The notes below the pieces were generated by a model. It made no database searches. It had not been told where the DNA came from and saw only the letters and a program-made list of their open reading frames with translations. From contig SWBL01000064.1 of assembly GCA_024195585.1 (NCBI GenBank), positions 62,001 through 126,000 of the forward strand: a stretch of 64,000 bases of DNA. Direction: 5' to 3'. The stretch comes from Aureobasidium sp. EXF-3400. Taxonomy: Eukaryota > Ascomycota > Dothideomycetes > Dothideales > Saccotheciaceae. This document shows positions 31,875-43,119 of the stretch, piece after piece; position 1 is the stretch's first letter; every line of letters starts with the position of its first letter. Made by a program: the position numbers and the translations under genes.

Positions 31875-34800
31875 TTAATATGTAAGCAGCTTGCCCTTCT
31901 TCTTGGTCAAATCAATGCCTTCTTTGGCGTAGGCACAGTATCTATCCTTGATAGATACCACCTCATAAGTACCCTCCTCACTCGCCCGGATAGACATGTG
32001 GTGGTCTTGCGAAAGTTCGCTTCTCATTTCGAGCACCTCAGACCTCTGGCCACGGCGAGCATTGGTGCTGCGCGTCCAAGTGAACTCGAAGGGTGGGGTA
32101 CCGCCAAAGTCAAAGGTAATCTCAGCTTCGCCGCCCTCGTGGATGTCCACTTGAGATTCGACACCCTTGCCAACGCGTACAGAAGGCATGCCGTGAATCT
32201 TCTTCTCAATGTTGGTGGATGCGCGACAGGAAGAACCAGAATCGCTGACACCAGTAATGACAAACGTACCAGGCTTCTCAGCCAGACGCTTGAAAGTTGT
32301 TGAACCAGAGCTGGCTTTGCGAGCCACACCATTGAACTCGTAGTAGACTTGGAAGGGAGCTTGGCCAGAAAGCGCGAATGAGATACGATCACCAACGCAG
32401 AAGTCCTCTTGGTTTTCCAGGGAACGAATTGTAGGAGCATCGTGGACGGCGATTTGAACTCTGGGCGAAGTGGTGTCGAGGATACGGCTGCAGCCACGGC
32501 TATCGGTCACTCTGCGGATGGATACAGCAGAGTTACCTAGGTGCAGAGACTGATGAGGAACACGAAGATCGTGCGTATTCTTATTGATATCCTTGACGTA
32601 GAAGATTTCTGGACGAGCAGAACCGTGATGCTTGATCTCGACATCGATGGCGAATGGAGGCTGTCCTTCGAGAGTGATGGGGATGACTTCCTCACCAGCA
32701 GACTCGACAGAGCAGTAGCTGTATGTCCTGCCAGGATTAGTGAAGCGTGCAGAAGGTCGGGAGTTGACACGCTGCTGGATGGTGACCGGAGTGAAGTGCT
32801 TCGAGCTGTGATCGTAGTTGTCGTCAGCAAGTTCGGTGAACACATAATCAATCACACCGGCTTGCGAAGTGTCAAGATTGATAGACGAGACACCAAGTGC
32901 AGCAGTAACGGCCTTGCTTCGCTTTGATCTTGCGCCACGTTCGGACATGATGTTTTCATCGTACTTGTATTGGAATGGTGGAGCGCCGGAGAAGTGGACA
33001 TTGACCAAGTCGTCTTCACCCTCACAAACATCATTCTTGATGTACTTGCCGCCTTCAACTCGGTCGTAGGAAGTCTCAGGTATTCTCAGTTGTGGGCGTT
33101 CAATCCAATCAATGCTAAACTTCTTGGCGTTCTCATCAACAGCACCAGGACAAATGGCGTCGTTGACCTCAAGAAGCTCGTAGGTGCCTTCGGCAGAAGT
33201 AGCAAAAAGACCGTTGGGGCTGTCGACCTTGATCTTGTGTGAGTGCTCTGGATCGCGGAGGTTGCGATAACGAACAGTCCATGGCGCCTCTCCTGTGAGC
33301 TTGAGTGGCAATTTCATGGTCTTGCCTTGCAGAGTCTTGATAGCACGCGAGCCTTCGATTTGACCGAAGGAGACCTTGGGTCTCTGGTGACGAACGTTGA
33401 TCTTGGCCTCCTGCTTCAAAAATTCTTTGCAACCCATTCTGTCGGTTACACTGGCCAGGGCAAGAGTGTAATCCCCACCCTTGGTCAAAGGGTCAGTGTT
33501 GATGGTGAATTTTTCGCCATCGATCTCCTTAAGAACGTGACGTTTTCTGTTGCTACCACGAACAAGTTCGTACTCGACAGTGAACGGTCCTTCTCCGCGA
33601 AGAGCGACATCGAAAGAAACTGCTTGGTCAATGCAAACCTTGCGGGAAGGAGATGACTCCTTGAAGTTCGCGGAAGCCGAAGGTTTGACATCCTGTTCGA
33701 TGACCATGTCATCGCCCTTCAGTGGGTGTCCCTTATAAACATCATCACTGATCTCGAAGAATCGATAAGTGTAATGACCGGCAGTAGGAGGAGTCAGTTC
33801 AATCTGTCCACGCAGGCCATTGACTCTCTCAGTGTGTGTCACATGATGGGGACTATCCTTCTTGGTGATCTGGTACTGGATGTTGAACGGAGGTGTTCCC
33901 GTGAGGTGGAAGTCGACACGCAGACCAATAGGCTTGTTGGCACACTTGTCGAAGATCTCCTCTTTGTCGATGCGAAGACTAGGCTCTGCAGGGTTCTGCA
34001 GCAAACAAGATGCGGGCTCCAGAACTTCACCAGCGCAGATTCCGGTGGAAACACTGTGCAGTGTGTACAGACCAGCATCTTGGACAGTAGGCCTTTGCGA
34101 TTGGTTCTTGATTGAGATGGACTTGATTTGAGCAGATTCGCTGTGGTCGCCGTTAGATAGAAGTTGACCTTCAGGAGTAAACTTGTATTCAATGTTGTAA
34201 GGAGTGTCGAGGAAACGACCGTTACCCTTGTTTGCAGTGGAACCATACAGCACTGGAAGGGCAGTGGATTGAGCTTTGGCGACCTTGAGAGGATGCTGAG
34301 AATCGCAGCCACTCATGACGATGATGGGACGTTCATGAACAGTCACGACCTGGTGGAGATGTGCAGCCTTAGCGGAGGGTTTATCCTGGTCGTCGTGTTG
34401 GCGTTCAGTGTAGGATACGATGTTGCCAAAAGCATCCTCAACCTCGTCCATAGAGTAGACCCACTTGCCGCTTTCCCCCAGGTGCTCTCTGAGGGGAACA
34501 GTGACGGTCTGAGCACGAGCCCAGGAAATGTCTTTAGTGTTTCGAATGGCCAAGGCATCGGATGATTGCTGAATCAGAGGGGAGACAAAGTCATCAGGTT
34601 GAATGCTCTGGAAGTGAGCTTCCTGCTCTCTTTGATTGGTGATCTTCCTGTACTTGATGCGCAGAGGAGGAGTTCCAGTGACCTCGAGATCAATGTTTGA
34701 CAAATCACCCTTGCAAGCGTCAGGGGTGGTGGATTTGATGATGGCCTGAGGACAGGACACAACAATAGTGTCGCCCACGCGCTTTCTCTGAACTTCCAAC

Positions 34801-35675
34801 TTGGATTCGTCCATGACCCTGCCAAGGATGTATCTGCCAGTCTTTTTTGTTGGATAGCGCAACAGCAAGGGCTGGTTCGGAGCAGGGTGTGAAGCTTGTC
34901 TAGCGGCATCTTTCATCAACTTCTTAATCTCCTTGCCCGAGATATGGATGGTCTCGTTTGTTGCACCGTCAAACTCGTAGCGCAGCAAGTCAATGCTGAC
35001 CGGAGTGGTCTGGTTGATTTGAATGGGAAGGTAGACTTGTTGGTTTGACGAGTCGAGACAGAATGAAGTTTTGGCCGGGTTCAGAATGGCAGAGCCTTCT
35101 GGGAGGATGTGAATGATTTGCTTTCCTAAAATCAGAGACGAATTGTGGAGAATGCTGGACTGCTTGACATGGTGACCTGATACGCCCAATTCGCGGTCGT
35201 AGAAGATTTTGCCAACAGCGGCCAGACCAGCGCCGACAGGAAGCTGGATGCGGAACATGAGGATTGCGTCCAGGGCGGCGTGACCGAGGAAAAGAAGCAG
35301 CATGGTCGCTGAAGACCACTCGAGCCAGGGAATGCGCAACTCAGGCAGGCCAAACAAGAAGATGCCGTCAAAGGCGACCCATTTCATAAACAGCCACAGC
35401 GATTCTGTTTCCTCCTCTTTCAGGTAAAAGTGGTCGTACATCTTCCAGCCCACCAGGGCCAGGTAGAAACCAACGACATAGAGACGCTGGGTCGGGGCGT
35501 CCAGGGTGTCCACGGGGATCAATGGGCCGTCGTTGTCCTGTGGCGGTTGCCGTGTAGTAGGAGCAGCCCGTAGCTGGGTGATGTCGGGGAGCTTCTGAGG
35601 AGTGAGGTTGTTGCGCCGTGTCGACTGCGGCGTTGAGGGGAAGGCGCCGGAGCGAAGACGAGGTGTGCCGTTCAT
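31875..35675 (-). CDS. POM152: nuclear pore membrane glycoprotein POM152
   Basis: Single-exon protein of 1266 aa, normal for the family. POM152 anchors the nuclear pore in the nuclear envelope with its N-terminus on the pore side and a long Ig-like repeat part in the lumen. Seen here: a Pro/Thr-rich N-terminus, then hydrophobic segments around residues 65-165 (RLYVVGFYLALVGWKMYDHF, WVAFDGIFLFGLPELRIPWL, ATMLLLFLGHAALDAILM). After them come many Ig-like repeats, each with a G-x-PPF motif: GTPPFNIQY, GEGPFTVEYE, GAPPFQYKY, GQPPFAIDV, GQAPFQVYYEF, GTPPFEFTWT. The ATG at 35675 is the first in frame; an earlier start would be TTG. It is divergent from the deubiquitinase gene, about 300 bases away. 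Confidence 0.93.
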   Translation of the reverse strand: MNGTPRLRSGAFPSTPQSTRRNNLTPQKLPDITQLRAAPTTRQPPQDNDGPLIPVDTLDAPTQRLYVVGFYLALVGWKMYDHFYLKEEETESLWLFMKWVAFDGIFLFGLPELRIPWLEWSSATMLLLFLGHAALDAILMFRIQLPVGAGLAAVGKIFYDRELGVSGHHVKQSSILHNSSLILGKQIIHILPEGSAILNPAKTSFCLDSSNQQVYLPIQINQTTPVSIDLLRYEFDGATNETIHISGKEIKKLMKDAARQASHPAPNQPLLLRYPTKKTGRYILGRVMDESKLEVQRKRVGDTIVVSCPQAIIKSTTPDACKGDLSNIDLEVTGTPPLRIKYRKITNQREQEAHFQSIQPDDFVSPLIQQSSDALAIRNTKDISWARAQTVTVPLREHLGESGKWVYSMDEVEDAFGNIVSYTERQHDDQDKPSAKAAHLHQVVTVHERPIIVMSGCDSQHPLKVAKAQSTALPVLYGSTANKGNGRFLDTPYNIEYKFTPEGQLLSNGDHSESAQIKSISIKNQSQRPTVQDAGLYTLHSVSTGICAGEVLEPASCLLQNPAEPSLRIDKEEIFDKCANKPIGLRVDFHLTGTPPFNIQYQITKKDSPHHVTHTERVNGLRGQIELTPPTAGHYTYRFFEISDDVYKGHPLKGDDMVIEQDVKPSASANFKESSPSRKVCIDQAVSFDVALRGEGPFTVEYELVRGSNRKRHVLKEIDGEKFTINTDPLTKGGDYTLALASVTDRMGCKEFLKQEAKINVRHQRPKVSFGQIEGSRAIKTLQGKTMKLPLKLTGEAPWTVRYRNLRDPEHSHKIKVDSPNGLFATSAEGTYELLEVNDAICPGAVDENAKKFSIDWIERPQLRIPETSYDRVEGGKYIKNDVCEGEDDLVNVHFSGAPPFQYKYDENIMSERGARSKRSKAVTAALGVSSINLDTSQAGVIDYVFTELADDNYDHSSKHFTPVTIQQRVNSRPSARFTNPGRTYSYCSVESAGEEVIPITLEGQPPFAIDVEIKHHGSARPEIFYVKDINKNTHDLRVPHQSLHLGNSAVSIRRVTDSRGCSRILDTTSPRVQIAVHDAPTIRSLENQEDFCVGDRISFALSGQAPFQVYYEFNGVARKASSGSTTFKRLAEKPGTFVITGVSDSGSSCRASTNIEKKIHGMPSVRVGKGVESQVDIHEGGEAEITFDFGGTPPFEFTWTRSTNARRGQRSEVLEMRSELSQDHHMSIRASEEGTYEVVSIKDRYCAYAKEGIDLTKKKGKLLTY

Positions 35676-35976
35676 CGCATGCTGTGGACTTGGAGTTGCC
35701 TGTGCAATGCGACCTCGTTTGTGTAGTGTCGAGGTTAAGAATGAAGATAATTCGACTTGGACTGCTTTCTCCAAAACATGTACAAAACAATCAAGCTCGT
35801 CACAGCTCTTGGCGAAAGCGCGACCCCAACGCGTCCCATCGTCACCCTGTCCTACCTAGAACAGACGCCTTGATGCCTCATCCGCACATTCACTCACGTC
35901 TCCAGTCCAAATAATTCCACAATGCCGTGACTTTCGAGAAACTGCCAATCCGTTTCCCAATCATCAAATCGCCATC
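35676..35976. promoter_or_regulatory. divergent intergenic region POM152 / deubiquitinase
   Basis: About 300 bases between two start codons on opposite strands, so both promoters must lie here. No specific site was recognised. Confidence 0.5.
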
Positions 35977-37449
35977 ATGCCACCCAAGAAGAAGAGGCGT
36001 ACGAATGGAGTAGATACACCTCAGGGTTCACCTCCTGCCGAGCCCACCACTCCCACTCTAGACTCATGGCCTGGTTGGTGTGAGATCGAGTCTGAGCCAG
36101 TTTGTTGGAATCCTACGTCTCAACTTGTCCTAGCAGCTCATTCATTGACAGGCTTTCTTTACAACAATTCTCAAAGACATCGGCGTCCACGATCTCAGAG
36201 TCCACGAGGTCTTTGGTGTTGACGATGACGCTCTTGCCATTCTACCCAAGCCGGTACATGCAGTCATCTTTCTATTCAAATATCAAGAAGACGGCACCGC
36301 CGAGCAAGTTCAAGAAAAGATCTGCCCGCCTAATGTCTGGTTCGCCAATCAAGTGAGTTATTGCTGTCACTCTATATCCCAAGTCTAACACATCAGATTT
36401 CCCAATATGCTTGTGGAACTGTGGCTTTGCTCAACATCGTCAACAACATCCCCAACCTAGAACTCGGTCAACCCCTGGAGTCTTTCAAGGATTACACACG
36501 ATCATTCGATCCCGTCGCCAGAGGCTATGCCATCGACAGCTTTGACTTTGTGCGCAAGATACACAATTCATTCGCGCGGGATACTGACATGCTTATCGTC
36601 GACTATTTGATGCACGAAAAAAGTGACAGAATAATCAAAAAGCAAAAGACGCAAGCCGCAACTGCTGCAAGAGTGGCCAAAGCAGCGGAGAGGGCGGCCG
36701 AGAGAGCTGCCAAAACAGAACCGAACGCAAGCGCCATAAGATCTAATCCTTCACGCAGAGCCAGGACCAGCAAATCAGTGGTTGAGCAAGAAGAAGAGCA
36801 AGAATCAGAAGAGCCCGGCTTTCATTTTGTCGCATATATGCCGATTGGTGAAGACGTCTGGAAGCTGGACGGTCTTGATTCGTTCCCGACAACCATTGGA
36901 AAGATTCATCCTGGCCATGACTGGTTGGACGTCGTCCAAACATCGCTTAGCGTTCGCATGGCTCAATACGAGGAAGGTCAGATTCAGTTCAGCCTAATGG
37001 CTGTGGTTCAAGATCCGGTTATCGAAGATCGCCGCGTCCTTGCTCAGAATGTCTCGTCACTCCAGAAGACTGAACTGTTACTCAACGAAGTCTCTCAAGA
37101 CTGGCGCGACTATACTGCTGCAGATCATGAAGATTGTACCTTGTTCGGTGGAAGTGATGAGTATGGCTTGACAGACCAGATGATCAGGGAAGCCGAGATA
37201 TCCGAAAACTTGGCGCAGCAACTCCACTCCAGCTGCTTAGAAAGCCTCTTGAAGGTACGACAAGAGCTGATGACCAATCAAGCTGGTTGTCGAGCACAGG
37301 TACGCGACTCGCAACAAGCAAACATGATGGATGCAGAAGAGTCCATGCACCGCCGACATGATTATGGCTCGTTCGTCAAGGCATGGATGCAGGCTTTAGT
37401 CGACAATGAGGCTCTCAAATCCCTGGTGGATGAGGCGCCCACGGGTTGA
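35977..37449 (+). CDS. ubiquitin C-terminal hydrolase, UCH37/BAP1 type (peptidase C12)
   Basis: Cysteine protease that removes ubiquitin. Exons 35977-36099, 36152-36352 and 36397-37449, all in phase 0, give 458 aa; introns are 52 and 44 nt. The catalytic set is visible: Gln108, Cys114 (QISQYACGTVALLNIVNN), His251 (GFHFVAYMP) and Asp266 (WKLDGLDSFP). Between Cys and His lies an Ala/Lys-rich, probably coiled insert (about residues 190-245, with repeated ERAA and AKAAERAA pieces) not found in short UCHs. The C-terminal helical extension (DYGSFVKAWMQALVDNE) is of the UCH37/BAP1 type and in those enzymes binds partner proteins. The N-terminus starts MPPKKKRRTNG, a likely nuclear signal. Confidence 0.9.
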
Positions 37450-37975
37450 ATCCTTGGTGGACGAGGCGTCGATGAAACAACACATGAATCATGGTACGGC
37501 AAGTATCGCAAGCATTGCATTTTGGTCCAGAGATACCCCCTTGCTCTTTTTGTTTTTCTATCAACTATCGAGACAGCACATGCGGCTTCAACGCCTGAGC
37601 ATCTCGCAAAAGCATCTCCTCTTTTTGCAAATTAGATCGATTGGCATTCTCATGCACACTTTTCAATAGTCCCACATGAGCTTCAAAATACATGGTTGTT
37701 CTTTTGGACCAGTACGTGATCGTTCTGTGTAATGCAATGCTCATCCTGGTGTATGACCTCGAACCATTTTGTTTTAACGAGAAAACACGTTATTTCCACG
37801 TTATCCCCATCATTCCAGATGTATGTGACAGAAAATTTCCAAACCGTTCCAAACGCATCAACTTCTCGTTACCAACCACCAAAACAGCAGAGGAAAAAAA
37901 ACCATCAAGTCACGAGGAGCACCGCTATACAACAAACACCAAGAAATTCCACAAATCTTGTCAAAAAAAACAGAC
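37450..37975. other. intergenic between deubiquitinase and rRNA methyltransferase genes
   Basis: No supported gene. An overlapping open frame from 37692 is an alternative reading of the next gene's leader. Confidence 0.4.
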
Positions 37976-39241
37976 ATGGGCCAATACGACAGAAAAGCGC
38001 AATCGCAACGAAAACACGGTCCCATCCTCAGCAGCAGCACCTCCAAAGCACCCGCGCGAGTGCTCCCATCCGCAAAACCCGAATGGCGAGGAAGTGGCTA
38101 CACCAAAAAAGCAAAAGCGAAACCCCACTTGGATGTTGCAAAACCAGTTCCGGTTTCTCAAGATCAGCACTTGCCAGTAGAGTTGCAACAACTGGTGTTG
38201 AATGTTTTTAAAGATGTGTTTGGTGAGTTGATGGATTTTGAAGAACTGAAGGAGGTGTTGAGGAGTGTGGTTGAAGAGGTGGGAGAGGGAGAGTGGGAAA
38301 AAGCTTTTGGAGAGGAGAGGAAGAGGGAGGCGTATGCAGTTAGATGGAGTCCGAGTAGGGCGTTGGCGTATGCGAATGTGTTGGCTTCCTTATGCGAGCA
38401 AAGGCCTGAAGATGACTGGGTGCAACGAATCACCAGTTCTTCACTTCCAAGCAAGGCAAAAGCGATATGCTTTGGTGGAGGTGCTGCAGAGTTGATGGCA
38501 TTTTCTGGACTACTTCGACATCTGCAACCAAATGCTTCTGGAAAGCAGCAACAGGAACTAGACAACCTGAAGGCTGAAGCTACGACGGAAAACACTACTC
38601 CATTACTGGATATTACACTCATCGATTCTGCGGATTGGTCTTCTGTACTCGATAAACTGGTCAAAAGCATCACGACACCACCACCGTTGTCGAAATACGC
38701 GTCTGCCTCTGCCAGAGCCGCAAACACAGCTCTACTCGCACCTCAAAAACTAACCATCAACTTCGAACACCATGACATCTTCGATCTCAACCCCACCCAG
38801 CTCAAAGAAATTCTTAACATGGAAACTCCAGTGCTGGCCACGTTCTTCCTGACCTTGGGTCATCTCTACAACACCTCTATTCCCAAAACAACCGCGTTCC
38901 TGTACAAACTCGATGCCATATTGCCTGTTGGCAGCACCATCCTCGTGGTCGACAGCATTGGCGCCTCGATTTCGGTACCTACACCTGACTCTGAGGAAGT
39001 GACAGAATACAGTGTGTCCTGGCTGCTCTCACGCGTGCTCCTAGGCAAACCAGCAGAACCAGTGCAAACACAAGGAAAAGGCAAAAAAGCCGTCGAGGAG
39101 GAGGAAGCAAATAAACCAGTACCGAGATGGGAAAAGGTCATCAACGAAGTGATGAAGATAAACCGCCTCGATGAGAAATTGAGATATCCGGGCAGTCTGG
39201 AAAATGTCAGATTCCAGATTCTGGCTTTTAGAAGGGTGTAG
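37976..39241 (+). CDS. BMT6: 25S rRNA (uridine-N3) methyltransferase, Bmt6-like
   Basis: Single-exon protein of 421 aa of the Bmt6 / Methyltransf_34 family, which in yeast methylates U2843 of 25S rRNA. Visible family marks: a basic N-terminus (GQYDRKAQSQRKHGP), an S-adenosylmethionine-binding loop (AICFGGGAAELMAFSGLLRH), LDITLIDSADWSSVLDKL, and LTINFEHHDIFDL. Further on are ATFFLTLGHLYNTSIPKTTA and LPVGSTILVVDSIGASISVP. The end (LRYPGSLENVRFQILAFRRV) closes the Rossmann fold. The ATG at 37976 follows an in-frame TTG and is the first ATG. It probably acts in the nucleolus. Confidence 0.85.
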   Translation: MGQYDRKAQSQRKHGPILSSSTSKAPARVLPSAKPEWRGSGYTKKAKAKPHLDVAKPVPVSQDQHLPVELQQLVLNVFKDVFGELMDFEELKEVLRSVVEEVGEGEWEKAFGEERKREAYAVRWSPSRALAYANVLASLCEQRPEDDWVQRITSSSLPSKAKAICFGGGAAELMAFSGLLRHLQPNASGKQQQELDNLKAEATTENTTPLLDITLIDSADWSSVLDKLVKSITTPPPLSKYASASARAANTALLAPQKLTINFEHHDIFDLNPTQLKEILNMETPVLATFFLTLGHLYNTSIPKTTAFLYKLDAILPVGSTILVVDSIGASISVPTPDSEEVTEYSVSWLLSRVLLGKPAEPVQTQGKGKKAVEEEEANKPVPRWEKVINEVMKINRLDEKLRYPGSLENVRFQILAFRRV

Positions 39242-40315
39242 AGTTTTCTTTGTCGAGCGACGAAAAAACGATGTCGCTAATTCTGACATTGCTCTTTCTC
39301 CATCGCTATATACGTTGATTTATCGAGACTCGTGTTTGGATGTGTGTTATAGTGTTTCCTCTCGCTCGGGAATTAGGATTGGGAAGGTAGTTTGTTTCCA
39401 TATTGCTCGGTGACAGGGATTCAGCTGCGTTGAAGTGTACCTCTCGTAATCCAATAGAGTGAATGCACCTGTTGTTTTTGGCGAACCTGACAGGGGTCAG
39501 TAGTTAGTTCTACGGGCTCTGACGCTACTGTAGTCGAGCCTCAGGCCCAGAATATCCGACGGATTTTGATAATGCAAAAGAAGTAGCGGGGGTGGCCAAG
39601 CACGAGCTGACAGGTCAACAGCCAGGAACGTACATCTCACTCATATCCGTAAGCGGTTCGCAGCCAAGCGGAGCACGCTCCAGGAGCATGCTATCTGCAT
39701 ACTGCAAGCAATCAAGAGCGTTGATCTTGTTTGGCGGTAGGGGGGGTTACTTCCGACGCGGCCAAGTTGCCGCATCCCCGATGCGATGTCTGCAGATGAT
39801 CCGATACAGCGCCGGAGAAGTCCGGGTGGACGACCGCCTCCCCGGTATGCAAATATAAAACATCAAGATGGCATTTTGAAAAGAGTTGGAAAAGAAAGAC
39901 GCAGCTGACACCCAAACCAGCTTATATCTGGGGAAAGAAGGCGGTTGTGTCAATCTTACGTCAGAAAGACAAATGAAACCGTGGCATTCTTAGAAGTTGT
40001 CAATTGAACTCTCTCTGCCTCCCTTCCTAGATAGGAAAATCCATGTCGGTACTTCATTTACCGACATAACCCTCGGCAACATTTTACCGAATGATAACCT
40101 CCGATCATGTTGTCGAAATTCCTCCAGAAGATGCTGTATACGATCTTGATACCTGCCCTGACCAATCCCTTTCGATGCTCTTAACTGCGCGTGAGTTTGT
40201 TCGTGGTAGGCGCTTCTTTGTTTCGTCCTCTTGTTTTTTTTTCGGTCGTTATCTTTTTTGTTTCGGTCTCGGTCATGAAATCCCCCAGGTACATGCTATC
40301 AACCGCTCTGACGAG
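39242..40315. other. intergenic with a fragment similar to the ubiquitin-like gene
   Basis: No complete gene. Minus-strand bases about 39838-39780 read EAVVHPDFSGAVSDHLQT. In one frame this resembles VVHPDFSNAEY in the tail region of the small ubiquitin-like gene next door (about 40395-40345). The nucleotide match covers about 55 bases. A plus-strand open start at 40091 (MITSDHVVEIPPEDAVYDL) followed by a GTGAGT site could be a first exon, but no partner exon was found. Confidence 0.35.
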
Positions 40316-40742
40316 TCATGTACCCTGTGCCATTGTCTGCAGACGTCTGTCAGTACTCTGCGTTGGAAAAGTCAGGGTGAACGACGGTGGCAGGGACCTA
40401 CGTGAACCAGTGCACAGCTTGCATGCGTGTGATGATCCATAATGGAGAGCTAGTTCATCCCCATCTTCCAGACCAGTCTGTGATGTGTTTCCCGAGTCAG
40501 AGGTCTACGTTTATCTCGGTGGCTGGACGTCAATCAAAACTTACCTCTCTCATGGTCGTGGATTCACTCAGACGAACGCCGTCAAAGCTCAGATGTATCC
40601 TATGGCGATCGAGCCGGGGATTTGTTGAGTTCGATAAACGTGTTAAGAAGTCTGCAATCGTGTCCTCTTTCCATGTGTCTTTCCAGACGTACAGATTGCG
40701 GTCGTCGTTGATGCAAATCTGATATCTCTGTCGAGCAGCCAT
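40316..40742 (-). CDS. small ubiquitin-like-fold protein, two exons
   Basis: Exons 40742-40545 and 40477-40316 join in phase 0 across a 67-nt intron (GTAAGT...CACAG), giving 119 aa. The sequence has the layout of a ubiquitin/SUMO-like fold. It opens with a first strand (RYQICINDDRNLYVW) and helix (DTIADFLTRLS). It continues with RIHLSFDGVRLSESTTMRE (like the L-x-F-x-G-x-x-L-x-x-x-x-T-x-x-E pattern) and, after the splice, TGLEDGDELALHY, the usual EDGD-containing last turn. No C-terminal di-glycine is visible, so it would not be a conjugated modifier as read. The tail after HYGSSHACKLC is uncertain, since another intron could change it. The exact family is not recognised. Confidence 0.6.
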
Positions 40743-43119
40743 GTCTGATAGTGCGGAGAGAGTTTTGATCTACCAAGGGGACGACCTTATTTGCAGGACA
40801 GCCTGGAACCTTTGCTGTCATTCGTCCCTGCTTTCATAAGCGTACAGACAACGTTGGAGTTTGAACGAGGAAAAGATGAGAGCCCAGGGGTATGGTAGTG
40901 CCGTATACCGAATGCGACCTGCCTCAGCTACTGCATTGTCTTATCTGAACCTGTGCTTGAAAACTGCCGCCTCGTCAGAAAAGCACGTTATCTGGCTCTG
41001 GGTGATGCGTTTTCCTCAATCAGGCTAGGTTACAACTTACAGCAAGTTCAAGGCGGTATGTGTCTGACAGAACACTGTCATGCGTTCGCGTGGCGCGCTG
41101 AGAAGTATAAGATCGTCGCCTTGCGGTGCAGTAAACCAAGCAATAAGGAAAGTGGATACAAATGGGGCGTAGTTTCAGTGGTTAGACGCCAGAGAAGCGC
41201 GTATCCTCGGTCCATGAATTCATCCATCGAGAATTCATTGGCCGCTTCCGAAACACAGCTTGGAACTTGGCCGAACATAAACCAGTGAGCAAGGACAAGC
41301 AGGCTACAGTGCAGATATGGCTGGTAGCTATGGCTGGCTAACTCGAGGTGGTGGAAACAAGGCTTGCACACCTACCAACACTGAGGTTGCTTTAGCGCAA
41401 TGTACGAAACAGATGTCTGTTCCTCCGTTGCGCTGTCCGGTACATACGTCAGAACCTGTCGCAGTTTCATAACTACGAGTCCACTCTAAGTGTGGCTGAG
41501 AAGCGGGAACCGAGGATGGAGCCTCACCTTCGCGTAAAGCACACAATTCGGCTCATAATGCGGGCCACGTTCTTCGAGAGATTTGTCAGTAAGCCGTTCT
41601 GCCTCAAGGGAAATTACGCTCCTAGTCCGAGTGGAGGTATGCATATGTATGTAGGGATGCAAGGACGCCAAGCCTATCTCTAATTGACGGCCACTCCGAA
41701 GCCATACCTCAGATCATGCAGACCAGACTATTTGGTGTATTGCATTGCAGGTACATAAGCTTGGCGAGAGTGTTTGGGTGTCCTCGGATCTCGCACCGCA
41801 GAGAGAGTTGTTCGAAACCTTGACAGAAAGTTATGTCCAATTCACAATCTGACCACAAGATCGTTTGTCAGTCACCATAAGAGTACCCCCATCAGGTTAG
41901 TGACAGAACACGAAGAATTGGTGACCCTGCTCTAGCGCCTTGTCCAAATGCGCCTTGAGAACTGACAGAGCTATGAGCTGTATCAGCGTTACAATCTGGC
42001 GACGTGAATACAGTACTGTATCTCACTGCGAGTTTTTTGCCGATCAGCAAGGAAGCTATTGCCATTCGTGGATTTATCCATCCCTCTCGCATTGTGTCGA
42101 TCAGGTGGGCTTAAACACATAGATGCTGATGAAGTCTAAGGAAGGATAACTAGGCACGATCCGATAGCCGTCGATCGTGCAAAATGCCGTCGGTAATTAG
42201 CCAGGTAGTCTGGATTGGTGGGACGGTGAGCGTTATGGCCCGCCCCGGGGGTATGCACGACAAGCGGCATTCGTGACTCGTGCCTGTGTTTGCAGTTCGT
42301 GAGTCATGATGTGTTCAGTCTGCGGCTGCCCTTACGCAGGTATTGATTGTGACATCCCAGATATACAGAGAATGTTTGAGGGTATGCTGATACCTGAAGA
42401 TCAGATAAAGAACCACTGCTCTTTACTGACTTCGCCATTTGTTACAGCACCACTTTAACAGTCAAAATGTGCTTCCCTCGTGCTTGTGTGATTGTCAGCG
42501 AAGATGTGCGGCAAGGACCTTGGTTCGCTTGTCGTGAGAGCGCGTGTTTGATTCGTTGATTGGCAAAAAGAACCTAACGGAGTGAGACGCGCTGTGGATC
42601 AGGCCTGAGATTGCCGCAAAGCTCGTGGGGAGAAAAAGTGCGCATTGCATAAGGCATACTTGGTATACGTATGGTTATTCTCTCGCTACACAGGCTGCGC
42701 CTAAGGCAGGCTTGCGATTCATGGTCGGTCTAAAGCCATCTCGGAACATATCCTACTTGTAACGAGGCAACAAATCATCACTGGCGCTCGATAGCCGCAA
42801 AGGCGTGATGCAGTTCAAATTGCCATGCCCTGCATGTGGTGAGAATGGCATTCAAAGAGCCATGTCTTCGTCCTATGTCGTCGAATCCTTTCGTCCTAGA
42901 AGAGCGGAAGTCGGAAGCAGAAAAAGGGATGCTTGGCGGCAGACGGCTTCCGAGCAGACCGAAACCGAAACACTATGACGCTGCCCAGGAGAGACGATGA
43001 CCTGTAAACTGTGTGGAATTGCTAACGTACTGCTGTCGGTGTTCAGTTCTTGTCTCTAATCTCGCTTCCTAAGGACCTATCATATATTCGTAGAGTGACA
43101 GCCGCAGTCGACAAGAATC
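40743..43119. other. 2.4 kb gene-poor interval
   Basis: Only short open frames without domains. No tRNA, long repeat or transposase signature found. It contains the promoter sides of the ubiquitin-like gene (minus) and the Sec14-like gene (plus). Confidence 0.4.

Noticed and set aside
40091..40190. Plus-strand start MITSDHVVEIPPEDAVYDL followed by a GTGAGT donor
   Set aside because: No convincing second exon; the next acceptors fall opposite the ubiquitin-like gene and give no family match.
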